Shown here piece after piece: positions 1 through 11,521 of a DNA stretch of 64,000 nt. The DNA is from Bradyrhizobium sp. CCBAU 53338 (GTDB lineage Bacteria; Pseudomonadota; Alphaproteobacteria; Rhizobiales; Xanthobacteraceae). The translations under genes and the position numbers were made by a program. The notes beneath the pieces were generated by a model. That model was not told the DNA's origin and searched no databases. It saw nothing but the letters and a program-made list of their open reading frames with translations. Where the stretch lies: positions 4,960,001-5,024,000 of the forward strand of contig NZ_CP030048.1 of assembly GCF_015291665.1 (NCBI RefSeq), given 5' to 3'. Every line of letters starts with the position of its first letter. Position 1 is the first letter of the stretch.

Positions 1-462
1 GTAGCGCTGTGCATGCCGGCGATCCATCACCCCGAGATCCAGGTGGCGCGGATCGGCGCGCAGCGCTTCATGCTGGCGATGCCGAACCGCTCGCCGCTCG
101 CGCGTCTCGGCGCCGTGCCGATGGCGCGATTGCAGGGCCGTCCGCTGGTCGCGCTGCCGCCGCCAGAGCGCGATCCCGCCTCCTCCGCGGTCGCGGCCCT
201 GCTGCGACGGCATCAGATCGTGATGCCGATCGCAAGCCGTGTCGAGACGGCGCATTCGGCGATGAGCCTTGTCCTCGCCGGTGAAGGTCTTGCGATCCTG
301 CCGGCCTGCGCCAGGCTCGGCGCGCCGCGCGGCATCGTATTCCGGCCGCTGCGGGACACAGTCGACTCCATCGACATCGCGGTATGCTGGCGGCGGGACT
401 CGCAGAGCCCGTTGATCCCCAAATTTCTGAAGTGCGCCGAGAAAGTCGTCGCGCGGCTGTGA
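1..462 (+). CDS. LysR-type regulator, C-terminal part (cut by window edge)
   Basis: The frame is open from base 1, so this is the last ~153 residues of a gene that begins outside the window. The segment LVLAGEGLAILPA is the usual signature near the end of the LysR co-inducer-binding domain, and the protein stops about 50 residues later, as expected for a ~300-residue LysR regulator. The DNA-binding helix-turn-helix would lie in the missing part. It converges on the sugar kinase gene at 473-1408, with only 10 bp between the two stops, so it is not part of that operon. The effector cannot be told from the sequence. Family assignment is fairly safe, function unknown. Confidence 0.75.
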   Translation, partial: VALCMPAIHHPEIQVARIGAQRFMLAMPNRSPLARLGAVPMARLQGRPLVALPPPERDPASSAVAALLRRHQIVMPIASRVETAHSAMSLVLAGEGLAILPACARLGAPRGIVFRPLRDTVDSIDIAVCWRRDSQSPLIPKFLKCAEKVVARL

Positions 463-472
463 GGAGAGCTAC

Positions 473-1408
473 CTACCAGCGCCAGCTGATTTCATGGCTC
501 CAGGGCGGATCGGCGCCCGGGCGGGTGCAGGTCAGCCCGGCGCAATTGGCGGCGAACGACAGCGCGCGGCGGAGTTCCTCGGTGCCGATGCCCTTCAGTT
601 GCGATCGGGAGAGACGGCCTTGCTTATGCAGGGCAAACAGCAATGCGGCCTGAAAGCTGTCGCCAGCGCCGATGGTGTCGGCGACCTGCACCTTCGGCGC
701 TTCCACCTCGATCTGCCCTGCTTTTGCATGCCAGGCGATGGCGCCGTTGTTGCCGCGGGTGATGACGACGAGGCTCGAGCCTTGCCCCAGCATCGCGCTC
801 GCGCGCTGCCGATACGGCTCCTCGCCGAAGAGATAGGTGAAGTCGACATCCGACATCTTGACGAGGTCGGCGCTGTCGGCGAACTCGGTCATGCGGGCAA
901 GATAAGCCGGCTTGTCCTTGACCAGATTGGGCCGGCAATTTGGATCGAAAGAGATCGTCGACGAGGCCTTCGCGTCCGCGATGAGGGCCTTGGTCTCGGC
1001 CGCACCCTGGTCGTTCACCAGCGTGGTCGAGCCGACATGGACGGCCTCAACCGTATCGAACGGGATGCTCCCGCGCCGAAACGTCCAATTCCGCGTCGCG
1101 GTTTCGGCATCATAGAAGGCGTAATGCGATTCACCCGCGACGATGCGAACGAAGGCGAGCGTGGTCTGGTGATCGCTTCGGGTGGCGAGGCCCAGTTCGA
1201 CGCTCGACGCTACGGCGTGATCTGCGATCATGCGTCCGAACAGGTCGGTCGAGATGCCGCCGACAAAGCCGGTCGGGGCGCCGAGCCGCGCGATGCCGAT
1301 GGCGACGTTGAGGCAGGAGCCGCCCACCGCCGGCATCACCGCTTCGCGGCCGTCGGCGTTCTTCGTCGGCACGAAATCGATCAATGCATCGCCGCAGGAA
1401 ATCAGCAT
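473..1408 (-). CDS. PfkB-family sugar kinase (fructokinase-like)
   Basis: 311 residues, the normal size for a ribokinase/PfkB sugar kinase. The N-terminal sugar-binding region (VGGSCLNVAIGIARLG) and the C-terminal anion-hole and catalytic-base motif DTIGAGDSFQAALL are both intact; the Asp of GAGDSF would be the catalytic base. The ATG at 1408 was chosen because family homology starts there (MLISCGDALIDFVP); the open frame further upstream is unrelated. Last gene of the leftward polyol operon, 16 bp after the FGGY kinase gene. Beside a polyol dehydrogenase that would make fructose from mannitol or sorbitol, a fructokinase role is the natural inference. Substrate not proven by sequence. Confidence 0.85.
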   Translation of the reverse strand: MLISCGDALIDFVPTKNADGREAVMPAVGGSCLNVAIGIARLGAPTGFVGGISTDLFGRMIADHAVASSVELGLATRSDHQTTLAFVRIVAGESHYAFYDAETATRNWTFRRGSIPFDTVEAVHVGSTTLVNDQGAAETKALIADAKASSTISFDPNCRPNLVKDKPAYLARMTEFADSADLVKMSDVDFTYLFGEEPYRQRASAMLGQGSSLVVITRGNNGAIAWHAKAGQIEVEAPKVQVADTIGAGDSFQAALLFALHKQGRLSRSQLKGIGTEELRRALSFAANCAGLTCTRPGADPPWSHEISWRW

Positions 1409-1424
1409 GGCCCTTCGCGTCCTT

Positions 1425-3071
1425 CTACCCCTTGGCGACGCCGCGCATCGCCGCGCGGCTGCCGTGGTCGACCTCGCGCAGCAGCTTGTACACCTCCCGC
1501 TTCTTCTTGTGAAACGCCGCCATGTCGGGCGTGGTCGGCTCGCTCTTGCGCCCAAGAGTCGACATCTTTGCCATGGTCTCGCCGATCGAGGCATAGGCGC
1601 CGCCGGCGACAGCACCCAGCATCGCAGCGCCGAGCAGCACCGGCTCCTTGGTCTGCGGCAGCGCGACGGTAAGGCCGGTGGTGTCGGCCATGATCTGCCG
1701 CACCAAGGGGCTGCGGCTCGCGCCGCCGCCCATGATCATGATGCCGGCATGCACGCCATGGGCCGCAAAGGCCTCGATCACTTCGGCGAGCCCATAGGCG
1801 AGCCCGCAGAGGCCGGCGATGAACAGCCGCTCCATCGAACCGACATCAGTGTCGAGATCGAGGCCCGCGATCACCGCACGGGTGTCAGGGTCCGCGTAGG
1901 GTGAACGGTTGCCGATGAACTCGGGAAGCACATGGACGTCGCGGGCGAGCAACGCGGCGCGGCTGGCATCGCCGGCGCGCGCGATGATGCGGCGCTCGAG
2001 GAACTCGATGAGATCGATGCCCTCGCTTCTGGCAGCGACGATCGCCTCGGCATGTCCGGGATGCGATTTGAGAAGATGGTCGATTGCCGCGCCCGCGGCC
2101 GATTGGCCGCCTTCGTTGAGCCAGAAGTCCGGCACCATGCCGGAGTAATAGGGACCCCAGACGCCGGGCACGAAGCACGGTTGTTTGGTCGTCGCCATGA
2201 TGCAGGCTGACGTTCCCATGATGTAGGCAAGGCGATCGGTAACGTCAGTCGTTCCGCCCGAGCCGTCACGACCTCCGATCGCGCCGATGCCGCCGGCGTG
2301 GGCATCGATCAAGGAGGCACCGACCGGAATGCCAGCGGGCAGGCCGAGATCGGCGGCGGCCGCTCGGGTGAGACCGGTGCCGAGCCGCGTGCCAGGGGCG
2401 ACGATCTCGGTGCCGATGCGAGCATATTTTTCGTTGACGAAATCCGAAAGCCCAATGCGCTTGAAGTATTGCCCGCTCCAGCCGCCGCCATCATGCGCGA
2501 GATAGTTCCATTTGCAGGTGACGGTGCAGGTCGAGCGCTGCAGCGATCCGGTCGCGCGCCAGGTCAGATAGTCCGCCAGATCAAAGAAATGCCCGGCAGC
2601 ATCAAAGCTCGCGCGCAGATGCCGCTTCAACCACAACAGCTTTGGCATCTCCATCTCTGGCGAGATCGAGCCGCCGACATAGCGCAGCACATCGTCGGCG
2701 GTCTCGTTGATCAGCCGCGCCTCGGCGACGGCGCGATGGTCCATCCAGACGATGACGTTGCGCTGCCTGTCGCCGGAGGCGCTGACCGTGACTGGCTCCC
2801 CTTGGCGGTCGAGCACCACCAGGGAACAGGTGGCGTCGAAGCCGATGCCGCCGACGCTGTCGGGCGCAATCGCTGCTTCCGCCATCGCCGCCCGCACCGA
2901 TCTGGCACAGGCCTCCCAGATATCGTGGGAGGACTGCTCGACAATATCGCCGGCCTCGTGCCAGATTCGAATCGGATGCCTGGCGGTCGCGAGCAGCGTG
3001 CCCGCCTCGTCAAACACCCCTGCCCGCGTGCTCGTGGTCCCTACATCGACGCCGATATACGCTCGCGGCAT
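1425..3071 (-). CDS. FGGY-family pentulose kinase (ribulokinase-like)
   Basis: 548 residues. The N-terminal phosphate-binding motif is DVGTTSTRAGVFD, and the C-terminal FGGY signature region reads MGGGASRSPLVRQIMADTTG. A central segment, PVGASLIDAHAGGIGA, is typical of the pentulose-kinase (YDR109C/ribulokinase-like) branch rather than glycerol kinase. These cytoplasmic enzymes phosphorylate ketopentoses such as D-ribulose with ATP. It follows the SDR dehydrogenase gene by 39 bp and probably shares its transcript. With two sugar kinases of different families at the end of one polyol operon, this one likely takes the ketopentose made from a pentitol, and the PfkB enzyme the ketohexose. That division is inference. 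Confidence 0.85.
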   Translation of the reverse strand: MPRAYIGVDVGTTSTRAGVFDEAGTLLATARHPIRIWHEAGDIVEQSSHDIWEACARSVRAAMAEAAIAPDSVGGIGFDATCSLVVLDRQGEPVTVSASGDRQRNVIVWMDHRAVAEARLINETADDVLRYVGGSISPEMEMPKLLWLKRHLRASFDAAGHFFDLADYLTWRATGSLQRSTCTVTCKWNYLAHDGGGWSGQYFKRIGLSDFVNEKYARIGTEIVAPGTRLGTGLTRAAAADLGLPAGIPVGASLIDAHAGGIGAIGGRDGSGGTTDVTDRLAYIMGTSACIMATTKQPCFVPGVWGPYYSGMVPDFWLNEGGQSAAGAAIDHLLKSHPGHAEAIVAARSEGIDLIEFLERRIIARAGDASRAALLARDVHVLPEFIGNRSPYADPDTRAVIAGLDLDTDVGSMERLFIAGLCGLAYGLAEVIEAFAAHGVHAGIMIMGGGASRSPLVRQIMADTTGLTVALPQTKEPVLLGAAMLGAVAGGAYASIGETMAKMSTLGRKSEPTTPDMAAFHKKKREVYKLLREVDHGSRAAMRGVAKG

Positions 3072-3110
3072 TGTCGCTCCCGGTCGCTTCCGTCAGTTTT
3101 GACGATAAGC

Positions 3111-3884
3111 CTACCAGCAAGTGTAGCCGCCATCCACCAGCACGATGCTGCCAGTCATCAGGCTCGCGGCCTCCGAGGCCAGGAACAGGACGACCGAGGC
3201 GATCTCCTCGACCTGTCCCATCCGCGCCATCGGGGTTCCACCGATCCAAGCATCGTACATTTTCGGGGTGCTTTTCACGAAGGCGTTCAGCGGCGTGTCG
3301 ATGTAGGTCGGCGCCACCGCGTTGACTCGGATGCCGCGCGCGCCCCATTCGGCGGCCAGCGACTTGGTCAGGTGATGCACGCCGGCCTTGGAAGCGTTGT
3401 AGAAGCACTGCTCCTGCGGCTTATTGACGATGAAACCGGACATCGATCCGACATTGACGATGGCGCCGCTCTTGGCCTTGAGCATGTGCTTGCCGAACTC
3501 GCGGCAGCACCAGAAGGTTCCGTTGAGATTGACGTCGATGACGTTGAGCCAATGCTCGTCGGTCACGGTCTCAGCCGGCGTCTCGCTGCGGGCGATGCCG
3601 GCGTTGTTGACGAGGACGTCGACCTTGCCGTGGCGGGCGACGAGGTCGTTGGCGACCTCCGCCACGCGCTTGGTGTCGGTGACGTCCATGATCGCGGTCT
3701 CGACGTCGTAGCCCTTCGCCTTCAGGCTGGCCTTGGCATCGCCAGCGACCTTGCTGTCGCGATCGCCGATAATCACCTTGGCGCCTGCCTCGGCCAGCGC
3801 TTCGGCGCAGGCACGCCCAATGCCCTGCCCGCCGCCGGTGATAAACGCGGTCTTGCCGCTCAGCTTGAATTTTTCCAGGTACAT
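3111..3884 (-). CDS. SDR-family polyol dehydrogenase
   Basis: 257 residues, classical short-chain dehydrogenase. Visible motifs: TGGGQGIG nucleotide loop at residues 16-23, Asp41 after the second strand (favours NAD+), NNAG at 93-96, Ser147, Tyr162 and Lys166 (YNASK) as the catalytic set. The end, TGSIVLVDGGYTCW, is typical of sorbitol/xylitol/arabitol dehydrogenases. It lies between the SmoK-like ATPase gene and the FGGY kinase gene, so it likely oxidises the imported polyol to the ketose used by the two kinases. Exact substrate (sorbitol, mannitol, arabitol, ribitol) cannot be fixed from sequence. Confidence 0.88.
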   Translation of the reverse strand: MYLEKFKLSGKTAFITGGGQGIGRACAEALAEAGAKVIIGDRDSKVAGDAKASLKAKGYDVETAIMDVTDTKRVAEVANDLVARHGKVDVLVNNAGIARSETPAETVTDEHWLNVIDVNLNGTFWCCREFGKHMLKAKSGAIVNVGSMSGFIVNKPQEQCFYNASKAGVHHLTKSLAAEWGARGIRVNAVAPTYIDTPLNAFVKSTPKMYDAWIGGTPMARMGQVEEIASVVLFLASEAASLMTGSIVLVDGGYTCW

Positions 3885-3904
3885 GGCCGTCTTCCCGTTT
3901 CTTG

Positions 3905-4912
<1,008 letters not shown>

Positions 4913-4927
4913 GTTCCGGCAGCCCCT

Positions 4928-5758
4928 TTACTTCACCGCGCCGAAGGTGAGCCCGCGCACGAGCTGCTTCTGGCTGAACCAACCGAGGACGAGAATGGGC
5001 GCGATCGCCAGCGTCGAGGCCGCCGACAGCTTTGCCCAGAACAGTCCTTCCGGACTGGAATAGGACGCGATGAACGTGGTGAGCGGCGCGGCGTTCGACG
5101 TCGACAGGTTCAGCGTCCAGAACGCCTCGTTCCAAGCCAGGATCAGATTGAGCAGCAAGGTCGACGCCAGCCCCGGGATTGCCATCGGCGTCAGGACATA
5201 GACGAGCTCGCGGCCGATCGTCGCGCCATCCATGCGCGCGGCTTCCAGGATATCGCGCGGGATTTCCTTGAAATAGGTGAACAGCATCCAGACCACGATC
5301 GGCAAATTGCCGAGACAGAGGATGAAGACGAGGCCAATGCGGGAATCGAGCAAGCCGAAAGTCTTGTAGATCAGGTAGATCGGCACCAGCACGCCAACCG
5401 GCGGCATCATCTTGGTGGAGAGCATCCAGAGCAGGATGTCCTTGGTGCGCTTTGTCGGCGAGAACGCCATCGACCAGGCCGCCGGGATCGCGATCAGCAG
5501 CGCAATCAAGGTCGAACCGCCGGCGATGATGATCGAGTTCATCGCGTGGAGGAAATAGTCGCTGCGCTCCTGCACCGTCGCGTAGTTCTCCGTCGTCCAG
5601 TGGAAGAACAGGAAGGATGGCGGAATCGCAAAAGCCTCGAGCTCGGTCTTGAAGCTCGCCAGCACCATCCACAGGATTGGGAAGAAGATCAGGAAGCCGA
5701 AGAACCACGCCCCGATCGTCGAGACCACCACTCGCTGTGTCGTTGATCTGCGCGCCAT
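4928..5758 (-). CDS. smoG: Polyol/sugar ABC transporter permease (SmoG/MalG type)
   Basis: 276 residues with about six hydrophobic segments. The EAA loop that docks on the ATPase is clear (EAARMDGATIGRELVY). The ATG at 5758 was chosen because it sits 4 bp after the stop of the upstream permease gene and gives the usual MalG-like start (MARRSTTQRVV); a longer frame to 5821 would overlap the neighbour by about 60 bp and adds a low-complexity serine stretch. Inner-membrane half-transporter working with the SmoF-like protein. Confidence 0.85.
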   Translation of the reverse strand: MARRSTTQRVVVSTIGAWFFGFLIFFPILWMVLASFKTELEAFAIPPSFLFFHWTTENYATVQERSDYFLHAMNSIIIAGGSTLIALLIAIPAAWSMAFSPTKRTKDILLWMLSTKMMPPVGVLVPIYLIYKTFGLLDSRIGLVFILCLGNLPIVVWMLFTYFKEIPRDILEAARMDGATIGRELVYVLTPMAIPGLASTLLLNLILAWNEAFWTLNLSTSNAAPLTTFIASYSSPEGLFWAKLSAASTLAIAPILVLGWFSQKQLVRGLTFGAVK

Positions 5759-5762
5759 GATG

Positions 5763-6635
5763 TCAGGCTTCCAGGTTGCGGCCGACGATGCGGACGAGGA
5801 AGAAGGCGACGACATTTGCAATGACCACGGCGACCAGGCCGCCAGCCGATGCGCTGCCGACGTCGAATTGGATCAGCGCCTGCGAATAGATGAGGAAGGC
5901 GATGTTGGTGGTCTGCAGGCCCGGGCCACCGCCGGTAGTGACGAAGATCTCGGCGAACACCGTGAGCAGGAAGATGGTCTCGATCAGGATCACCACCGTG
6001 ATCGGACGAGCCAGATGCGGCAGCGTGATGTAGATGAAGGTCGAGATCGCGCTCGCGCCGTCCATCTCGGCGGCTTCCTTCTGCTCTTCGTCGAGCGACT
6101 GCAGCGCGGTGAGCAGGATCAGGGTTGCAAACGGCAGCCATTGCCAGGCCACGATCAGGATTACCGAGAACAGCGGCAAATCGTTGAACCAATCGACCGG
6201 CGTCAGTCCGACCAGCTTGGCGAGCCAGGCGAACAGGCCCGACACCGGATGCATCAGCAGGTTTTTCCAGACCAGCGCGCTCACCGTAGGCATCACGAAG
6301 AACGGCGCGATCACCATCAGCCGGACGAAATTGCGGCCGATCACGGGCTGGTCCATCAGCAGCGCCAGGGGAATGCCGAGCACGATCGTCAGCGCCAGCA
6401 CCGAGCCGACCAGCACCAGCGTGTTCTGGAGCGAAGCGAGGAAGGCGGGATCCGTGAGGAAGTAGCGGAAGTTTTCAAGCCCGACGAAGGACTCTGAATC
6501 GGGATCGAGCAGGCTGTAATGCAGCGTCGAGAAATAGATCGTCAGCGCGAGCGGAACGATCATCCAGATGAACAGCAGTCCGACGGCCGGAGTCAGGAGC
6601 GACCGCGCAAGGAATTGCGTCTGCCGGGTTGCCAT
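5763..6635 (-). CDS. smoF: Polyol/sugar ABC transporter permease (SmoF/MalF type)
   Basis: 290 residues, about six membrane spans, EAA loop EAAEMDGASAISTFIY. The ATG at 6635 is preferred over the ATG at 6671 because it has a GGAGAG ribosome-binding sequence at good distance and starts with the family-like MATRQTQFLARSLL. It lies 89 bp after the binding-protein gene and 4 bp before smoG. Together the two permeases form the membrane channel of the importer. Confidence 0.85.
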   Translation of the reverse strand: MATRQTQFLARSLLTPAVGLLFIWMIVPLALTIYFSTLHYSLLDPDSESFVGLENFRYFLTDPAFLASLQNTLVLVGSVLALTIVLGIPLALLMDQPVIGRNFVRLMVIAPFFVMPTVSALVWKNLLMHPVSGLFAWLAKLVGLTPVDWFNDLPLFSVILIVAWQWLPFATLILLTALQSLDEEQKEAAEMDGASAISTFIYITLPHLARPITVVILIETIFLLTVFAEIFVTTGGGPGLQTTNIAFLIYSQALIQFDVGSASAGGLVAVVIANVVAFFLVRIVGRNLEA

Positions 6636-6724
6636 CCTCGGGCTCTCCGCTTGGAGGAAGAGGGCGGCCATCCATCGCGCAAGGAGTGGATGGCCGCGAG
6701 TTTGAGCTCAGGGAGAGCTCAGGC

Positions 6725-8035
<1,311 letters not shown>

Positions 8036-8060
8036 GGTGACCTCCCTAGCCCGCGCTTTT

Positions 8061-8091
8061 GAGCATATGCCCACGCGTTGGGCGTATGTTC
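8061..8091. promoter_or_regulatory. Candidate operator upstream of smoE
   Basis: A 31-bp imperfect palindrome with 10-bp arms CATATGCCCA (8064-8073) and TGGGCGTATG (8079-8088), one mismatch, 5-bp spacer, plus further matching outer bases. It lies 26 bp upstream of the smoE start. Its place suggests it is bound by the SorC/DeoR-type regulator encoded at 8318-9268. Binding is inference. Confidence 0.6.
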
Positions 8092-8182
8092 GGACGAGGT
8101 CTGCCGCTTGTCAAGCAGGCGCGGCGGCAATCCGGCAACTTATGAGTGCTGCGGTGCGGGAAAGAGGCGCAGCAAATTGGCT

Positions 8183-8287
8183 GTCATGCTCCGCGAAAGC
8201 GGGGCATCCAGTACTCCGTGTCGTCAGTTGGTTTGCCCCGAGAAGGGCCGCAGCGCACTGGATCGCCCGCCTTCGCGGGACGCTGAC
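8183..8287. repeat. Palindromic intergenic repeat
   Basis: Two ~30-bp arms in inverted orientation (8183-8212 and 8257-8287). The left arm contains GCGAAAGCGGGGCATCCAGT and the right arm its near complement ACTGGATCGCCCGCCTTCGC. The sequence is of a kind I associate with multi-copy extragenic palindromes of Bradyrhizobium. It lies in the gap between the regulator gene and smoE and may form a long hairpin in the transcript. Confidence 0.65.
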
Positions 8288-8317
8288 AGCAGGGGCAAGT
8301 AGCGAGGCCGCCCGCCT

Positions 8318-9268
8318 CTACCTCTCCAGGATCGCCCTCGCGGTAGCCTCGTCGGTGATGAGGCCGTTGATCAGCCGCCCGTTCAACGCCGCCGCGATCG
8401 CGGACACCTTGGCCGCACCGACCGCGGCACCGATGGTCGTCGTCTTCGCCGGCACCTCCGGAGGAATGCTGGTGAGGCGCTTGTTGGTGCCGGCCTTGAG
8501 CAGGCGGCCCTTGGAATCATAGGCCCAGCCGGTGATTTCGCCGATGGCGCCCTGCCGCATCATCTCGAACAATTCGTCGCGCGTGACGAAGCCGTCGACA
8601 TGGACCTGCGCCCTCTGGTCCATCTGCCCGATGCCGACGAGGCGCAAATCCGCCTTGGCCGCGACCGCCTTGACCTTCGCGATCGGCTCAATGCGGACCA
8701 TCTTGTTGCGCTCGTCCTCCGACGACATCAGGAACGGCAGCGGCATTGGATAATGCCGTGCACCGGTGCGGTCGGCGAGCCGGCCGACGGTGTCGTAAAA
8801 GCTCGCCGAGCCATCGGCGGAGATGTTGCCGACCAGCGAGACGATCTGGTGGTTGGGCCGGTCGATCGGCGTGACGCGCTCGACCGCGGCGCGCACCGCC
8901 CGCCCAGTGCCGAGCGCGACGATCACGGGCGTCTCCGAGCGCAGCGTCGCGTCCAGCAAATTGGCGCAGCGCTCGGCAATGCCCGCGGTCGACTGCGGCG
9001 CCGCAAGATCAGCCGGCACAACCTCGCAATGGCTGAGGTCGAACCGCTCCTTCAGGCGCGCCGCCAATTCCATGCAGGCGGCGATGGGGTGTTCGAGCCG
9101 GAACGTGATCAGCCGTTCGGCGAGACACAGGGAGACCAGCCGCTGCGCCGAGGCACGCGACACCTGGAGCATCTTTGCGATCTCGTCCTGGGTGTGGCCG
9201 GCGATGAAATAGAGCCAGCCGGCGCGCGCGGCATCGTCGAGCCTGGATTTTTCGTTCTCGGCGGCCAT
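8318..9268 (-). CDS. SorC/DeoR-type sugar-binding transcriptional regulator
   Basis: 316 residues. N-terminal helix-turn-helix around TQDEIAKMLQVSRASAQRLVS, followed by the sugar-phosphate-isomerase-like effector domain of the SorC family (VIVALGTGRAVRAAVE; later LLKAGTNKRLTSIPPE). This family senses phosphorylated sugars and controls neighbouring uptake and catabolic genes. It begins 6 bp after the end of the HAD phosphatase gene and lies upstream of smoE, so it is the obvious candidate to bind the palindrome at 8061-8091. The inducer is unknown, probably a ketose phosphate made by one of the two kinases. Confidence 0.87.
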   Translation of the reverse strand: MAAENEKSRLDDAARAGWLYFIAGHTQDEIAKMLQVSRASAQRLVSLCLAERLITFRLEHPIAACMELAARLKERFDLSHCEVVPADLAAPQSTAGIAERCANLLDATLRSETPVIVALGTGRAVRAAVERVTPIDRPNHQIVSLVGNISADGSASFYDTVGRLADRTGARHYPMPLPFLMSSEDERNKMVRIEPIAKVKAVAAKADLRLVGIGQMDQRAQVHVDGFVTRDELFEMMRQGAIGEITGWAYDSKGRLLKAGTNKRLTSIPPEVPAKTTTIGAAVGAAKVSAIAAALNGRLINGLITDEATARAILER

Positions 9269-9274
9269 GCGGCC

Positions 9275-9931
9275 TCACGCCTCCCAGAAATCGCTCATCT
9301 GCGCGAAGACCCGATCGGCTCCGGCGGCCGACAATATAGCCCGGCCATCGCGAGCGCGATAATGGCCACCGCCGACAAATCCCCAGACCATCATGCCCGC
9401 CGCCTTGGCGGCTTGCACGCCGCTGACGCTGTCCTCGATCACCAGCGTGCGCGCGGGATCGGCCTGCATCTTCCCGGCGGCATGGAGAAAAAGGTCAGGC
9501 GCCGGCTTGCCGTGCCGGACCATCTGCGCGGTGTAGAGCCGGTCACCGAAATGCGGAGCGAGGCCGGTGACGTCCAGCGAGAGCGAGACGCGGTCGAGGT
9601 CGCTCGACGATGCGACACAGCGCGGCGTCTCCAATCCGGACAGCACCGCAGCTACACCAGGGATCGGCTGAAGCGCGCCCGCAAACCTCTCGAGCACGCT
9701 GGCCTTCAGGCGGGGAAGAAAGTCGTCAGGCAAAGCCTGCCCGAGATCACGATAGTACTGCTCGATCGCCTTCGTGCTGCGTCCGAGGAAAAGTCCGAGC
9801 GCCTGCTCCACGCTCAGTTGAAAGCCGAATTCCGCCAGCACTTCGGACAGGCAGCGACAGCTGAGCAACTCGCTGTCGACGAGCACGCCGTCGCAATCGA
9901 AGATGATCATATCGGGCCTGTAGGGATCCAT
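9275..9931 (-). CDS. HAD-superfamily sugar phosphatase / phosphoglycolate phosphatase-like
   Basis: 218 residues, HAD subfamily IA. Motif I DCDGVLVDSE holds the nucleophile Asp and the acid/base Asp; KPAPDLFLHAAG supplies the motif III Lys; IEDSVSGVQAA supplies the Mg-binding acidic residue of motif IV. Such enzymes remove phosphate from small sugar phosphates in the cytoplasm. It is the first gene before the SorC-type regulator (6 bp) and probably belongs to the polyol operon, perhaps relieving sugar-phosphate build-up or making an unphosphorylated product. Substrate unknown. Confidence 0.82.
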   Translation of the reverse strand: MDPYRPDMIIFDCDGVLVDSELLSCRCLSEVLAEFGFQLSVEQALGLFLGRSTKAIEQYYRDLGQALPDDFLPRLKASVLERFAGALQPIPGVAAVLSGLETPRCVASSSDLDRVSLSLDVTGLAPHFGDRLYTAQMVRHGKPAPDLFLHAAGKMQADPARTLVIEDSVSGVQAAKAAGMMVWGFVGGGHYRARDGRAILSAAGADRVFAQMSDFWEA

Positions 9932-10054
9932 CAGACCATTCGATCATATACTCAGAAGCTGGGCAATAGCTCAGAAAAGAGCCTTGCGTCTCGACCTCAC
10001 CAGCCCGGATCACGCGCGATACGAATGGCGCGCCCAGCCACGACGAAGCCTTGT

Positions 10055-10195
10055 TCAAAACAGAAAAAATGCCCCGATCAGCAGGCCCGCGGCAAAGGAG
10101 CAAAGCCCCAGGGTCGAGGCGGAAACGATACGAATGAGGGCGCGAAGCCGGTCCGCGTATTCCTGCTCCGTCATCTCGTGATATTGAGCCGCCAT
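10055..10195 (-). CDS. Small single-span membrane protein, unknown function
   Basis: 46 residues from ATG 10195: a charged N-terminal half (HEMTEQEYADRLRALIR) then one hydrophobic segment to the C-terminus (LCSFAAGLLIGAFFLF). The frame extends to a TTG at 10255, but no ribosome-binding site supports it and the added part looks random. No clear ribosome-binding site for the ATG either. I do not recognise a family. It stands alone between two operons. Could be a real short protein or a chance frame. Confidence 0.4.
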   Translation of the reverse strand: MAAQYHEMTEQEYADRLRALIRIVSASTLGLCSFAAGLLIGAFFLF

Positions 10196-10261
10196 CAGCG
10201 CCGCCCTGCCCGGCTTTCCTCCACCGGCGGGATCTAGGTCCCAAATCGTGGTCAAGGCGAG

Positions 10262-10285
10262 GCATTGCCGCCCCCGGCAATGCCA
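10262..10285. terminator. Stem-loop after gguB
   Basis: Perfect 9-bp stem GGCATTGCC / GGCAATGCC around a 6-base loop, 46 bp past the gguB stop in the direction of transcription. No T-run follows, so it may be a transcript-end stabiliser rather than a classical intrinsic terminator. Confidence 0.45.
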
Positions 10286-10330
10286 ATACCGTGATCGAAT
10301 TCCAGCGACTGCGTCGAAGTCGCGCCTTTC

Positions 10331-11521
10331 TTACCGCCGCTGGTTATACACGTCGATGCAAACCGCCCCGAGCAGCACCAGGCCCTTGATGACCTGCTGG
10401 TAGTCGATGCCGATGCCGAGGATGGACATGCCGTTGTTCATCACGCCCATGATCATGGCGCCGACCACGGCGCCGCCGACACGGCCGACGCCGCCATAGG
10501 CCGAGGCGCCGCCGATGAAGCAGGCGGCGATGACGTCGAGCTCGAAGCCGAGGCCCGCCTTTGGCGTCGCGGTGTTGAGTCGCGCGGCGAAGACGAGGCC
10601 GGCGAGCGCGGCGAGCACACCCATGTTGACGAAGGTGAAGAAGGTCAGCCGCTCGGTCTTGATGCCCGACAGGCCCGCCGCCTTGGCGTTGCCGCCCACA
10701 GCATAGATCTGCCGGCCGATCACGGTACGGCGGGTAACGAAGCCATAGAGCGCGATCAGGACGCTCATGATCACCAGCACGTTGGGCAGGCCGCGATAGG
10801 TCGCGATCAGGTAGGTGAAATAGAGAACGGCGCAGGCCAGCACCACGCTCTTGCCGAGGAAGAATGCATAGGGCTCGACCTCGATGCCGTGCGACACTTC
10901 ACGCGCGCGCCCCTTGGCGCTGGCATAGACCAGCCCCAGTGCCAGCAACGCGCCGATCAACATTGAGGTCGGGTGCAGCGTGCCGGACTCGGGCAACAGT
11001 TCCGGAATGAAACCTGACGACAATTTCTGGAAGGTCGATGGGAACGGCCCGAGCGACTGGCCCTGCAACACCGCGAGCGCGAGCCCCTTGAACACGAGCA
11101 TGCCGGCCAGGGTCACGATGAAGGACGGGATCTTGAAATAGGCGACCCAATAGCCCTGCGCCGCACCGATGGCCGCGCCGACCGCGAGGCAGATGATGAA
11201 AGCGAGCGTGTAGTCGACCTTGTAGCTCACCATCAGGAGAGCGGCGACCGCGCCGACGAAGCCCGCGACAGATCCGACCGACAAGTCGATATGCCCGGTG
11301 ACGATCACCAGCAACATTCCCAGCGCCATGATGACGATGTAGCTGTTCTGGAGCACAAGGTTGGTCAGGTTGAGCGGCTGGAGCAGCGTGCCGCTGGTCA
11401 TGACCTGGAAGAACAGCATGATCGCAATCAGCGAAATCAGCATGCCGTAGTTGCGCAGATTGTTCTTGATGAAGCTGCCGTGCCGGCGCTCCTCAGGCAG
11501 CGAAACCGTCTTGTCGGTCAT
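10331..11521 (-). CDS. gguB: Multiple-sugar ABC transporter permease GguB/MmsB type
   Basis: 396 residues, hydrophobic throughout, BPD_transp_2 family ([18 protein letters not shown] is the hallmark segment). The length of nearly 400 residues, longer than RbsC, and the insert with the ENHANCED central loop around [14 protein letters not shown] fit the XylH/MmsB/GguB branch. Its ATG overlaps the gguA stop by 4 bp, so translation is probably coupled. It forms the membrane channel for the ChvE-type binding protein; this system imports aldoses such as arabinose, xylose, galactose and glucose in relatives. Confidence 0.88.
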   Translation of the reverse strand: MTDKTVSLPEERRHGSFIKNNLRNYGMLISLIAIMLFFQVMTSGTLLQPLNLTNLVLQNSYIVIMALGMLLVIVTGHIDLSVGSVAGFVGAVAALLMVSYKVDYTLAFIICLAVGAAIGAAQGYWVAYFKIPSFIVTLAGMLVFKGLALAVLQGQSLGPFPSTFQKLSSGFIPELLPESGTLHPTSMLIGALLALGLVYASAKGRAREVSHGIEVEPYAFFLGKSVVLACAVLYFTYLIATYRGLPNVLVIMSVLIALYGFVTRRTVIGRQIYAVGGNAKAAGLSGIKTERLTFFTFVNMGVLAALAGLVFAARLNTATPKAGLGFELDVIAACFIGGASAYGGVGRVGGAVVGAMIMGVMNNGMSILGIGIDYQQVIKGLVLLGAVCIDVYNQRR

